DNA of 64,000 nt, taken from assembly GCF_004193175.1 (NCBI RefSeq), contig NZ_SAUH01000001.1, positions 1,591,501-1,655,500 of the forward strand. Direction: 5' to 3'. A model generated the notes under the pieces. It searched no databases, was not told where the DNA came from, and saw nothing but the letters and a program-made list of their open reading frames with translations. Position 1 is the stretch's first letter, and every line of letters begins with the position of its first letter. This document shows, piece after piece, positions 34,603 through 45,010 of this stretch. The DNA comes from Streptomyces sp. RFCAC02. Its GTDB lineage: Bacteria > Actinomycetota > Actinomycetes > Streptomycetales > Streptomycetaceae. Both the position numbers and the translations under genes were made by a program.

Positions 34603-35879
34603 GCCTTCTCCCCGTTCCGCCGATCGCCGTGCGCCGCCCGTTCCCCGTCCTCGCCGCCGGGCGGCAGCGGGAGCCGTGCCTCGACCCGGAAGCCGCCGGC
34701 CGGGGCGGGGGCGGCCGTGAACGTACCGCCGATGCTGCGGGCGCGCTCCCGCATGCCGGTGATGCCGTAGCCGGGCGCGGTACGGGCCGCGGGCACGGCG
34801 GCCCGCCCGCCGTCGTCGGTGACGGCGATGCGCAGCGCGTCGCCGTCACGGACCACGCCGACGTCGACGGCGACGCCGGGACCGGCGTGACGGACCGCGT
34901 TCGTCAGCGCCTCCTGCACGATCCGGTACGCCGCCGCGCCGACGACCGGCGGCACGCCGCCCCCGGCCGCGACGGTGAGGCCGACGCGCGCCCCCGCCTC
35001 CTCCGCCGTACGGGCCAGGTCGGCGATGCCGTCCAGGTCCGGCGGCGGCGCGCTGTCGTCCGGCTCCTCGTCCCCCGACGCGCCGCCGCGCAGGACCCGC
35101 AGGGTCGTGCGGAGTTCGGCGCGCGCCTCGCGGCAGGTGTCGGCGATGCCGTCGAGCGCCGCCGCCACGGCACCCGGGTCCAGGCGTCCCGGGTCGTGCG
35201 TGATGAGGTGCGAGGCGACGGAGACGCGGACGCCGATGACGGTGATGCTGTGCGCGATCAGGTCGTGCAGGTCGCGGGCGATGCGGAGGCGTTCCTCCGC
35301 GACGCGGCGGGCGGCCTCCTCCTCCCGGGTGCGCTCGGCCCGTTCTGCGCGCTCGCGGATCGCGAGGACGTACTGGCCGTGCAGCCGCATGACCTCCCCG
35401 AGGATGACGCACGCCAGCACCCAGCCGGTGACGCGCAGCGTCTCCAGGCTGGTTTCCTCACGCGTCATCAGGAACACGGCCACGACCGCGAACACCAGGA
35501 CGTGGCTCAGCACCACCGTCCGCCAGCGCGGTCCCGCCACCGCGACCGAGTAGACCGCGAGGGCCGTGGCGGCGAACGGTGCGATGTGGTCGTAGTCGAG
35601 GCCGTGGTAGAAGATGTCGGCCGCCAGGTGGACGAGCAGCACGCGGAACGGCGCGCGCCGCCGCCACACCAGGGGCACGACGGTGGCGGCGAGAAGCAGC
35701 CAGCCCCGCGCGTCGAGCGCGACGCCGTCGGGCGCGCGGACCAGCGTCGTCACGGCGCACACGACCCCGACGACGGCGGCGACCAGGGCGTCCTCCCGGA
35801 GGGGCGGAACGGTGTCCGCCTCCTCCGGGAGGAACGGGCGTATCAGCGGGTGTGCGGGCACGGCGCCATCATCGGTCAT
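34599..35879 (-). CDS. Membrane sensor histidine kinase (HisKA_3 type)
   Basis: A 426-residue kinase. About five N-terminal helices (residues 25-170) form the sensor region with hardly any extracellular domain. The phospho-accepting His is in RIARDLHDLIAHSITVIGVRV, followed by an HATPase domain with YRIVQEALTNAVRHAG (N box) and GYGITGMRERA (G box). This intramembrane-sensing layout is common for kinases responding to membrane stress. It overlaps the MMPL gene upstream by 11 bases and the regulator gene downstream by 4. Confidence 0.92.
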   Translation of the reverse strand: MTDDGAVPAHPLIRPFLPEEADTVPPLREDALVAAVVGVVCAVTTLVRAPDGVALDARGWLLLAATVVPLVWRRRAPFRVLLVHLAADIFYHGLDYDHIAPFAATALAVYSVAVAGPRWRTVVLSHVLVFAVVAVFLMTREETSLETLRVTGWVLACVILGEVMRLHGQYVLAIRERAERAERTREEEAARRVAEERLRIARDLHDLIAHSITVIGVRVSVASHLITHDPGRLDPGAVAAALDGIADTCREARAELRTTLRVLRGGASGDEEPDDSAPPPDLDGIADLARTAEEAGARVGLTVAAGGGVPPVVGAAAYRIVQEALTNAVRHAGPGVAVDVGVVRDGDALRIAVTDDGGRAAVPAARTAPGYGITGMRERARSIGGTFTAAPAPAGGFRVEARLPLPPGGEDGERAAHGDRRNGEKA

Positions 35880-37974
35880 CCGCCCGGCGCGCCATGGGGC
35901 CGGGCCACCACACGCGGCGGCCGAGCAGCCAGGTGACGGCGGTCAGGATGTAGGGCCGGACGAGGAACGTGTCGAGCAGTACGCCGACCGCCACGACGAA
36001 GCCCATCTGGAACATCATCACCATGGGCAGCGACATGAGGACGCCGAACGTCGCGGCGAGCACGAGACCTGCGGAGGCGATCACGCCGCCCGTCGTCCGC
36101 AGCGCCGTCAGCGATGCCTGACGTGTCGTCAGCCCGCCGAGGGTCTCCTCGCGCAGCCGGTGCATCAGGAAGATGCCGTAGTCGACGCCGAGCGCGACGC
36201 AGAAGACGAACGTGATCAGCGGGACGCCCGGGTCCATGCCCTCCAGCCCGAACACCGGCCCGTAGACCAGCGCGCCGAGGCCGAGCGCGGCGCCCCACGA
36301 CGCGACGACCGCGCCCAGCAGCAGCACGGGTGCGACGACGCCGCGCAGCAGGGCGATCAGGATGAGCAGGACGACGCCGAGGACGAGCGGGATGACGACG
36401 CGCTGGTCGTCGGCGCTGACGCGGGCCAGGTCGAGCTGCTCCGCCGTCGAACCGCCGACGACGGCGTCGGCCCCGGACACCGTGTCGAGACCGCTCCGCA
36501 GGGCGTCCACGGTGTCCTTCTCGCCGTCCGACTCGGGCGGGTCCGTGGCCCACACGGCGATCTCGGTCCAGCCCTCGCCGGACCGTCCCTCCTCGGCGCG
36601 GTCCACGCCCGCCGTCTCCTCGGCCCGCGCGACGACGTCCGCCGCCGACCCGGTGCGGGCCATCACGGTGAGGGGCTGCGTTCCGTGGCCGGGGAACGCC
36701 TCGGCCAGGTCCGTCATCGCGGTGATGGACTCGGGTGTGTCGGTGAACGTGTCCTCGCTGCGGGGCGCGCCGGGCAGGTCGAGGACGCCGAGGGCGAGGC
36801 CGCCGAGCAGGACGGCGCCGGCGGCGAGGACGGCGACCGGGCGGCGGCTCACCGAGCCGCCCATGCGGGCGAAGTAGCCCCGGCGGCCGTTGTCCTCCGT
36901 CGTGGTGTCGCCGTACGCGGGCACCAGCGGCCAGAAGACCTTCCGGCCGCACACCACCAGCAGGGCCGGGAGCAGTGTCGTCATCGCGGCGAGCGAGCAG
37001 GCGACGGCGACCGCGCCGACCGGGCCGAGGCCGCGGCTGGAGTTGAGGCCGGCGGCCAGCAGGCACAGCAGGCCGGCGGCGACGGTGCCGGACGAGGCGA
37101 TGAGGGCGGGACCGCAGCCGCGCAGGGCGCGCAGCATGGCGTCGGCCGGGGCGTGGTGGCGGCGCAGTTCCTCGCGGTAGCGGGCGGTCAGCAGCAGCGC
37201 GTAGTCCGTGCCCGCGCCGAAGACGAGCACGGTCATGATGGAGCTGCTCATGGTCGTGACCGTGAAGCCGAACGCCTCGGCCAGCAGGTACAGGGCGGCC
37301 ATGGACGTCATGGCCGCCACGCCCACCGACATCAGCGGCAGCAGCCACAGGACGGGACTGCGGTAGGTGAGGACGAGGAGGACAGCGACGACGGCGACGG
37401 TGGCCAGCATCAGCGTCCTGTCGGCCGACTCGAAGACCGCCTCGCTGTCGTACCCGAGTCCCGCGGGGCCGCCGACGTTGACGGTGAGGCCGTCGGGCAG
37501 GCCGTCGCGGACGCGTTCGCGGAAGTCCTCGACGGCGGCGCTCGCGGCCTCCTCGTCGAGGCCGAGCAGGGTGAACGAATACAGGGCGGTGGTGCCGTCG
37601 TCCGAGACGGCCGCCTCGGGCGCGGGTCCCGCGTCGTGGGCGGCGGCCAGGCCGGCGGTCAGCTCGTCGGCCCGCTCGCGGTCGGCGGCGGTCAGTCCGC
37701 CGTCGCGCCGGTAGACGACGCCGATGTCGGTGGTGTCGCCGCCGGGCATCCGTTCCTGGAGGGTGACGACCCGGGTGGACTCGGCGTCGCCCGGCAGGTA
37801 GTCGGTGGTCTCGTCGCGCGTGATGCCGCCGAGCTTCCCGGCGAACGGCAGGGCGAGCGCGAGCACCGCGATCCACAGGCCGATGACGGCCCAGGGCAGC
37901 GCGCGGCGGCGTCCCGGTGAGCGCGGCGGCGCCGGCGGTGGCGTGGGCGGTCGGTCGGTGAGCGTGGCCCCCAT
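35869..37974 (-). CDS. MMPL/RND-family membrane transporter
   Basis: A 701-residue transporter with about twelve helices in two halves, each starting with a helix and a large extracytoplasmic loop (DTTDIGVVYRRDGGLTAADR and its counterpart after LGVLDLPGAPRSEDTFTDTPES). The internal LVFGAGTDYALLLTARYREELRR and FCVALGVDYGIFLMHRLREETL are the MMPL motifs with the proton-relay acidic residues. The ATG at 37974 has GAGGAG about 9 bases upstream. It is first in an operon with a kinase and response regulator. Drug or lipid export is the usual role. The substrate is unknown. Confidence 0.9.
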   Translation of the reverse strand: MGATLTDRPPTPPPAPPRSPGRRRALPWAVIGLWIAVLALALPFAGKLGGITRDETTDYLPGDAESTRVVTLQERMPGGDTTDIGVVYRRDGGLTAADRERADELTAGLAAAHDAGPAPEAAVSDDGTTALYSFTLLGLDEEAASAAVEDFRERVRDGLPDGLTVNVGGPAGLGYDSEAVFESADRTLMLATVAVVAVLLVLTYRSPVLWLLPLMSVGVAAMTSMAALYLLAEAFGFTVTTMSSSIMTVLVFGAGTDYALLLTARYREELRRHHAPADAMLRALRGCGPALIASSGTVAAGLLCLLAAGLNSSRGLGPVGAVAVACSLAAMTTLLPALLVVCGRKVFWPLVPAYGDTTTEDNGRRGYFARMGGSVSRRPVAVLAAGAVLLGGLALGVLDLPGAPRSEDTFTDTPESITAMTDLAEAFPGHGTQPLTVMARTGSAADVVARAEETAGVDRAEEGRSGEGWTEIAVWATDPPESDGEKDTVDALRSGLDTVSGADAVVGGSTAEQLDLARVSADDQRVVIPLVLGVVLLILIALLRGVVAPVLLLGAVVASWGAALGLGALVYGPVFGLEGMDPGVPLITFVFCVALGVDYGIFLMHRLREETLGGLTTRQASLTALRTTGGVIASAGLVLAATFGVLMSLPMVMMFQMGFVVAVGVLLDTFLVRPYILTAVTWLLGRRVWWPGPMARRADDR

Positions 37975-38230
37975 CGGGCGGTCTCCTCGCGGTGTCGGTG
38001 CACGGGTGTGCCGCACGGCTGTGCGGACACCGACAAGGCTTCCGGCGGGCGGTGGCCCGCGCGTCGGTCGCCGGAGCGAAGTCCCGGATACGCCCGGCGG
38101 CGTGCCGTACGGGGGGCTACTCCCCCGGGCGTACGCCCGGCGCGGGCAGGGGCGCGACCCCTGTGACGTGCGTCTCGGATGCTGATACGGCGCGGGCGGC
38201 CGGGACGGGCGGGGTTAGGCTGGTCCAGCG

Positions 38231-40122
<1,892 letters not shown>

Positions 40123-40241
40123 TCCCCGCACCTCACCGGGTACGGCGGCCGGTTGGTGCGGACGCACTACTGACGCCGTGCCCGGTGTGTGGTTAACATC
40201 ACGCCCACGGCAATGTTGCCAGCGGGTAACGGAGGTACGGC

Positions 40242-40892
40242 GTGGTGCTCTCCAGCGGAGCGCGGATCGCAGGGGTCCGCACGTCCTGGCGCGTGATCGA
40301 CGACGGCGACTTCTGGTGCGACGGCTGCGGTGGTGACCGCTGCTACCAGCTCCTCAGCGGCAGACGGCGGTTCGCGCTGCTCGGGGTGCCGCTCGTGCCG
40401 CGCGGCGCGGTCGGGCCGGTCGTGGAGTGCGCCGCCTGCCGCCGCCACGCCCCGCCGTCCGTGCTGGACACGCCCACGACGACGCGGCTGTCCGGGCTGC
40501 TGCGGGAGGCCGTGCACGCCGTGGCGCTCACGGTGCTCTCCGCCGGCGGGTGCGAGGCGCCGGCCCGCCGCGCCGCCGTCGCCGCGGTGCGGGACGCCGG
40601 CTTCGCCGACTGCACGGAGGAGCGCCTCCTCACCCTGCACGCGGCGCTGGCGTGCCGGCAGGCGCCGCTGCTCGACCGCGAGGTCCACGAGACGCTGGCC
40701 GCGATCGCGCCGCACCTGGCCGGGCCGGGGCGGGAGTCGCTGGTGCTGGGCGGCGCGCGGATCGCGCTCGCCGACGGCCCCTACCGTGCGGCGGAACGCG
40801 CGGCGCTCACCGCCGCGGGCCGCGCCCTGGGTCTCGGCCCCGACGAGACGGAACACCTGATGGCGGTGGCCGCCGCGTCCGCGTCGAACTGA
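40242..40892 (+). CDS. TerB-like protein with N-terminal zinc ribbon
   Basis: A 216-residue cytoplasmic protein. The GTG at 40242 follows GGAGG by 6 bases. Residues about 15-70 hold a zinc-ribbon-like pair (CDGCGGDRC and CAAC). Residues 85-210 form a helical TerB-type domain (LLREAVHAVALTVLSAGGCEAPARRAAVAAVRDAG and a second half ALADGPYRAAERAALTAAGRALGL). TerB domains are linked to tellurite resistance and metal stress, but stand-alone proteins of this form have no defined role. The gene is monocistronic and ends at a hairpin. Confidence 0.75.
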   Translation: MVLSSGARIAGVRTSWRVIDDGDFWCDGCGGDRCYQLLSGRRRFALLGVPLVPRGAVGPVVECAACRRHAPPSVLDTPTTTRLSGLLREAVHAVALTVLSAGGCEAPARRAAVAAVRDAGFADCTEERLLTLHAALACRQAPLLDREVHETLAAIAPHLAGPGRESLVLGGARIALADGPYRAAERAALTAAGRALGLGPDETEHLMAVAAASASN

Positions 40893-40911
40893 CCGCGCCG
40901 CCGGGGCGCGG
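40893..40911. terminator. Short hairpin between convergent genes
   Basis: CCGCGCC (40893-40899) pairs with GGCGCGG (40905-40911) around a 5-base loop, immediately after the TerB-like gene and just before the end of the convergent MarR gene at 40921. Confidence 0.45.
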
Positions 40912-40920
40912 CGCCCGGGG

Positions 40921-41439
40921 TCAGCCCATGCCGCCGATCCAGCCGGCCGCGTCGAGGCGGAACGCTCCGGGCGCCGCCACGGCGTGCAGGTCGTCCTCGA
41001 TCGCGCGCAGGCGTTCCTCGCCGAGGGCGGCGGCCCACTCCGCGCGCAGCCGGTCGAAGGACGCGGCCGAGCGGGCCAGGAAGTCGCGGCCCCGCCCGGT
41101 CAGCCGTACGAGCCTGCGGCGGGCGTCGGCGGGGTCGTCGGCGCGTTCGGCGTAGCCGAGGGCGACCAGGCGGTCGACGGTCTTGCCGGCCGCCTGTTTG
41201 GAGATCCCGAGGCGGCGGGCGATGTCGCTGGCGGCGCTGCCGTCGGGGCCGATCGCCTGCAGGGCGAACCCGTGCGCGGGACGCGCGTCCGGGTGGCCCT
41301 GCCGGGACAGCTCCGCGTGCACCTCGTCGATGAGCGTGCGGAACCCCGCGAACAGCAGGAGCGGCAGCTCGTAGCCGGGCCTCGCCCGGTCATCCTTGAC
41401 CGAATGGTCAATCTGGTTTACCTTCTGGTCGTCAACCAT
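40921..41439 (-). CDS. MarR-family transcriptional regulator
   Basis: A regulator of about 172 residues. The winged helix region reads ASDIARRLGISKQAAGKTVDRLVALGYAERADDPADARRRLVRLT. The start is uncertain: ATGs at 41439 and 41448 are in frame, neither has a ribosome site, and both lie within a large dyad that is probably the regulator's own operator. It is divergent from an AhpD-like gene 24 bases away, so the pair is likely co-regulated in response to oxidants or a phenolic ligand. Confidence 0.82.
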   Translation of the reverse strand: MVDDQKVNQIDHSVKDDRARPGYELPLLLFAGFRTLIDEVHAELSRQGHPDARPAHGFALQAIGPDGSAASDIARRLGISKQAAGKTVDRLVALGYAERADDPADARRRLVRLTGRGRDFLARSAASFDRLRAEWAAALGEERLRAIEDDLHAVAAPGAFRLDAAGWIGGMG

Positions 41440-41448
41440 ACTGACCAT
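41404..41448. promoter_or_regulatory. Nested dyad, probable MarR operator
   Basis: ATGGTCA (41404-41410) is mirrored by TGACCAT (41442-41448), and inside it GGTT (41415-41418) by AACC (41434-41437), each four bases further in. The 45-bp symmetry is centred at 41426 between the divergent MarR and AhpD-like genes and overlaps the MarR start. It ends four bases before AGGAGG of the rightward gene. Confidence 0.6.
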
Positions 41449-41462
41449 TTTAGGAGGGTGCC

Positions 41463-41972
41463 ATGTTCGCCGCACTCAGCGTGGAGAACGCCCCGGAGGC
41501 GTCGCGTCCCGCCATGCGGTCCGTGGCCGAGGCGTGGGGCGGCGCGGTGCCGGACGCCGTCGCGCGACTCGCCGCGTCGCCCGAACTGCTCAACGGATTC
41601 CTGGCCATGAGCGCGAGTTTCGAGAACTGCACGCTCGACCCGCTGGCCAGGGAGGTCGTCATCATGACGGTCGCCGTGCGCAACGACTGCCACGTCTGCG
41701 TCGCCATCCACACCGGCAGACTCCGCAAGCTCGGCGCGGACCAGGACCTCGTCACCGCCCTGCGCGAGGGTCGCGCCCCGTCAGACGAACGGCTCGCGGC
41801 GGTCCGGACATTCACCCTGGACGTCCTGGCCACCACCGGCGGCGTGGCCGACGACGCGGTCGAGGCCCTGCTGGCACACGGCTACACCGAGCGCAACGCC
41901 CTGGAGGTCGTCCTCGGCATCGGCGCGTACACGATGTCGACTTTCGCCAACCGCCTCGTCCGGGCGGCGTGA
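41463..41972 (+). CDS. AhpD/carboxymuconolactone-decarboxylase-family protein
   Basis: A 169-residue all-helical protein. The catalytic motif is Cys76-x2-Cys79-x3-His83 (NDCHVCVAIH), which is the AhpD alkylhydroperoxidase pattern, preceded by the family sequence EVVIMTVAVRN. It probably reduces peroxides or acts as a disulfide oxidoreductase. AGGAGG lies 5 bases before the ATG. It is divergent from and probably repressed by the MarR protein. No AhpC is adjacent. Confidence 0.87.
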   Translation: MFAALSVENAPEASRPAMRSVAEAWGGAVPDAVARLAASPELLNGFLAMSASFENCTLDPLAREVVIMTVAVRNDCHVCVAIHTGRLRKLGADQDLVTALREGRAPSDERLAAVRTFTLDVLATTGGVADDAVEALLAHGYTERNALEVVLGIGAYTMSTFANRLVRAA

Positions 41973-42108
41973 GGCTCGCGGAAATCCTTCGCACCCGGCC
42001 GCCCCACCGGGTACGGTCTCCGGGCGCGTCGCCGCCGCGGGGTCTTCGAGGCCCCGCGCGCGGCCGGCCCGAAGTCCCCCGACGGAAGACGGAAAGCAGG
42101 TCCCCTCC

Positions 42109-42489
42109 ATGGCGTGCCGTATCAGTGAGCTCGTCCTCGAATGCCGCGACCCGGAACTGCTGGCGCGGTTCTGGTGCGAGGTCCTGGACTTCGTCGTCCT
42201 CGGCGAGGAGGAGGGCGGCGCCCTGGAGATCGGCCCGCGCGAGGGGTTCGGCGGCGCGCAGCCCACGATCATCCTCAGCCCCAGGGACGAGCCGCGGCAG
42301 GGAAAGTCCCGGCTGCACTTCGACGTCAACGCCTCCGACCGCGACCAGGACGCCGAGCTGGAACGCCTCCTGGCCCTCGGTGCGCGCCGGGCCGACATCG
42401 GCCAGACCGGCGAGGAGCAGTGGCATGTGCTCGCCGACCCGGAGGGCAACGAGTTCTGCCTGCTCAAGGCCCGTCTGAGCCCGCTCTGA
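42109..42489 (+). CDS. VOC (glyoxalase/bleomycin-resistance) family protein
   Basis: A 126-residue protein built of two beta-alpha-beta3 repeats. It begins CRISELVLECRDPELLARFWCEVLDF and ends HVLADPEGNEFCLLKA, both typical of the VOC superfamily. The length corresponds to one full domain. No metal-ligand set can be assigned confidently, so glyoxalase, dioxygenase-like or antibiotic-binding roles are all possible. It stands alone and ends in a strong shared hairpin. Confidence 0.85.
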   Translation: MACRISELVLECRDPELLARFWCEVLDFVVLGEEEGGALEIGPREGFGGAQPTIILSPRDEPRQGKSRLHFDVNASDRDQDAELERLLALGARRADIGQTGEEQWHVLADPEGNEFCLLKARLSPL

Positions 42490-42520
42490 CGGGGACGGGC
42501 ACCAGGGTCCCGGTCAGAGC
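42483..42520. terminator. Bidirectional hairpin overlapping two gene ends
   Basis: Arms 42483-42496 and 42507-42520 pair at 13 of 14 positions around a 10-base loop. The structure covers the last bases of the VOC gene and of the convergent hypothetical gene, so both coding ends contribute to the terminator. Confidence 0.65.
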
Positions 42521-42864
42521 CACCGCCGCGCCGCCTCGACGCTGTCCCCGCCGTTCGTGTTGAACGCGATGGCGGCGCCGGGCGCGTGGCGGCGGATCAG
42601 GTTCACCATCCGCTCGAACAGCGGAAGCAGCGGTTCGGTCTTCCGGACCCCGGCGCCGATGACCACCACGTCCCACGGGCGCTCGCCCAGGGACCGGGCG
42701 AGGACGGATTCGGCGGCGGCGTCGAAGGCGACCAGCGTCATGGCCGCGTCGATGCCGTGCTCGCCGAACCGGGCGAGTTCCGCGTCGAGAGCCGCGCGCA
42801 GCGCCTCGGCGTCAACACCGGGTATCGCCTGCGGGTCGTACCCCAGGACAAGTGCGGAAGCCAT
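42514..42864 (-). CDS. Hypothetical protein
   Basis: A 116-residue protein I cannot assign to a named family. It looks like a small alpha/beta fold: MASALVLGYDPQAIPGVDAEALRAALDAEL, a strand WDVVVIGAGVRKTEPLLPLFERMVNLIRRHAPGAAIAFNTNGGDSVEAARRWL. The alternating strand-helix pattern and the GAG turn suggest a Rossmann-like nucleotide or cofactor site, but this is weak. There is no signal peptide. It is monocistronic and convergent with the VOC gene. Confidence 0.7.
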   Translation of the reverse strand: MASALVLGYDPQAIPGVDAEALRAALDAELARFGEHGIDAAMTLVAFDAAAESVLARSLGERPWDVVVIGAGVRKTEPLLPLFERMVNLIRRHAPGAAIAFNTNGGDSVEAARRWL

Positions 42865-43000
42865 GCGCCCAGCCTATCGGCGCGTGGAACGGCTCTGTAA
42901 CGGTCCCCTCCGCAGAGGTTCGAACGGCCGCCCGCTGTCGCATCATCCCTGGGTCGGCCTGACCGACCGGCCATGGAATGAACGCACTTGGGGGGTCACC

Positions 43001-43543
43001 ATGCGCACTGTCCGAATCAGCCGGAGTACCGGCGTCCTGACGGCGGCGGCGCTCGCCGCCGTCCTGTCCACCACGGCCTTCGCCCCGTCCGCCCCATCCG
43101 GCGCCCCCGTCGCCGCCTGCACGGACACGACGGTCGAACTCACCACGACGCTCTACGAGAACGACTCCGCGCAGCACATGCTGCTCACCGCCACCAACAC
43201 CGGCGACGAGACCTGCGCGCTCTACGCCTATCCGCTCGTCATCTTCTACGACCGCGACGACTACATCGGCCCGCTGGAGTCCGCGATGGAGGACGTGACG
43301 ATCGCACCGGGCGATGAGGCGTACGCGGGCCTGCTCCTGTTCCGGATCGACGCGCCGACCGACGCGGTGCCGTCGATGTCCGTCCTCCTCCAGGGCCGCA
43401 CGGCGGAGGACGACCCGGCCGCCCCGCCGATCGAGGTCCCGATGCCCGGCGGCTTCGTGAACATCGACGACAACCCGCTCGTCACGTACTGGAACACCAG
43501 CAGGGAGTCCGTCGAGGACCACCTGTTCCCCGACAACGCCTGA
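43001..43543 (+). CDS. Secreted DUF4232-like protein
   Basis: A 180-residue exported protein. The ATG at 43001 follows GGGGGG. Residues 1-38 are a Sec signal peptide (RSTGVLTAAALAAVLSTTAFA). The mature protein is beta-rich with a Cys pair (AACTDTTVEL and DETCALYAYPLVIFYD), which matches DUF4232, an uncharacterised domain frequent in Streptomyces secretomes. No lipobox is present. It is not part of an operon. Confidence 0.75.
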   Translation: MRTVRISRSTGVLTAAALAAVLSTTAFAPSAPSGAPVAACTDTTVELTTTLYENDSAQHMLLTATNTGDETCALYAYPLVIFYDRDDYIGPLESAMEDVTIAPGDEAYAGLLLFRIDAPTDAVPSMSVLLQGRTAEDDPAAPPIEVPMPGGFVNIDDNPLVTYWNTSRESVEDHLFPDNA

Positions 43544-43549
43544 CCGGCG

Positions 43550-43999
43550 TCACTCCACGGTGGGCGGCGGCATCGGGGACTCCCGGTTGCGCATCGGCCT
43601 GGTGACCTGTTTCGCCACGCACGCCGGCAGCCCCGCGCCGCCGTCCGCCGCCCGGCTCCGGTAGACGCTGGGCGGCATGCCGACCAGCTCGCTGAACCGG
43701 GTGCTGAACGTGCCGAGCGACGAGCAGCCGACCTCGAAGCACACCTCCGTGACGCCGAGGTCGCCGCGGCGCAGCAGCGTCATCGCGCGTTCGATGCGCC
43801 GCGTCATCAGGTAGCTGTAGGGCGATTCGCCGTACGCGGCCCTGAACCGGCGGCTCAGATGCCCGGCCGACATGTTCACGCCGCGGGCGAGCGCCTCCAC
43901 GTCGAGCGGCTGCGCGTACTCCCGGTCGATGCGGTCACGGACGCGGCGCAGCCGCGCGAGGTCGCGCAGGCGTTCGGTGTCGGCGGTTCTGCTGGTCAC
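43550..43999 (-). CDS. AraC-family transcriptional regulator (DNA-binding domain only)
   Basis: A 149-residue single-domain AraC protein: the double helix-turn-helix reads LDVEALARGVNMSAGHLSRRFRAAYGESPYSYLMTRRIERAMTLLRRGDLGVTEVCFEVGCSSLGTFSTRFSEL-like, followed by a short C-terminal tail. No ligand-binding domain is present. The GTG at 43999 overlaps the stop of the LysR gene upstream (GTGA), so both regulators come from one message and are coupled in translation. The pair is divergent from an MFS-SIP operon. Confidence 0.85.
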   Translation of the reverse strand: MTSRTADTERLRDLARLRRVRDRIDREYAQPLDVEALARGVNMSAGHLSRRFRAAYGESPYSYLMTRRIERAMTLLRRGDLGVTEVCFEVGCSSLGTFSTRFSELVGMPPSVYRSRAADGGAGLPACVAKQVTRPMRNRESPMPPPTVE

Positions 44000-44943
44000 C
44001 CGCGCGATGATGCCACGCCGTCGTCCCCGCCGTCGGGGAGCGAGGCGGCGATCCGCCGCACGCAGGCCCGCAGCCAGCGGTGCGCCGGGTCGGCGTCGAA
44101 ACGCGCGTGCCACGCCTGCGAGATGACGAGGCCCGGCAGGTCGAGCGGGATCGGGAAGGTGGCGAGGCCGAGCCGCCGCGTCTGGTCGCCCGGCAGGCGG
44201 CGGGCCGTGCGGGCCACCAGGTCGGTGCTCGACGCCAGCAGCAGGGCGGACGTCAGCGTGGGGACGGATGCCACGACGCGGCGGCGCAGCCCCCGTTCGG
44301 CGAGGAGGTCGTCGATGGGGCCGTGCAGCCTGCCGCGCCGCGACGCCGTGATGTGGTCGGCCGCGGCGTACCGCTCCACGGTGACCGGGCCGTCGAGCAG
44401 CGGGTGCCCGCACCGGACGACCCCCACGTTCTCGTCGCGGAACAGCATCTCCGCCCGCGTCCCGGGCGCCGGGTCGGACACGACTCCGATCTCCAGGTCC
44501 ACGGCGCCCTCCCGCAGCAGCAGCGAGTCGCCCGGCCCCTCGGGGACGAGCCGCAGGACGACGCCGGGGGCGGCGGTGCGCACGTGCTCCAGGAGGCGGC
44601 GGCCGACGGTCGTGTGCAGCGCGTCGTCGGCGAGGAGTGTGAAGGTGCGCTCCAGGGTCTCGGGGCGGACGGCGCCGGCCGGGGTGAGGACGGCCTGCGC
44701 GCGCTCCACCAGTTCCCGCACCTCGGAGCGCAGGGCGATCGCGCGGGGCGTCGGCACCATGGCGTGCCCGGACCTGACGAGCACCGGGTCGCCCAGCGCC
44801 TTGCGGATGCGGCCGAGGGCGCGGCTCATCGCCGGGCTGGACAGGCTCAGCCGGTGCGCGGCGCCCGCGACGCTCCGCTCCTCCAGCAGCGCGTCGAGGG
44901 CGATCAGGAGGTTGAGATCGAGCCGCCCCGAAGTCGATTGCAT
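43996..44943 (-). CDS. LysR-family transcriptional regulator
   Basis: A 315-residue LysR protein starting MQSTSGRLDLNLLIALDALLEERSVAGAAHRLSLSSPAMSRALGRIRKALGDPVLVRSG, typical of the NodD/LinR-like group. The ATG at 44943 has AAGGGGAAA about 9 bases upstream. The effector domain is complete. It overlaps the AraC gene downstream and is divergent from an MFS exporter 67 bases away. Confidence 0.88.
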   Translation of the reverse strand: MQSTSGRLDLNLLIALDALLEERSVAGAAHRLSLSSPAMSRALGRIRKALGDPVLVRSGHAMVPTPRAIALRSEVRELVERAQAVLTPAGAVRPETLERTFTLLADDALHTTVGRRLLEHVRTAAPGVVLRLVPEGPGDSLLLREGAVDLEIGVVSDPAPGTRAEMLFRDENVGVVRCGHPLLDGPVTVERYAAADHITASRRGRLHGPIDDLLAERGLRRRVVASVPTLTSALLLASSTDLVARTARRLPGDQTRRLGLATFPIPLDLPGLVISQAWHARFDADPAHRWLRACVRRIAASLPDGGDDGVASSRG

Positions 44944-44946
44944 GAC

Positions 44947-44977
44947 GTGCACTTTCCCCTTGTCCAGAGTGCATTTG
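44947..44977. repeat. Two direct repeats in the LysR/MFS intergenic region
   Basis: GTGCACTTT (44947-44955) and GTGCATTTG (44969-44977) share GTGCAYTT and are 22 bp apart, two helical turns on the same face. They lie in the 67-bp gap between the divergent LysR and MFS genes and may be activator half-sites. Confidence 0.4.
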
Positions 44978-45010
44978 AAGTCAATCCGCAGCGGTGCCAC
45001 GGTACCCGGT

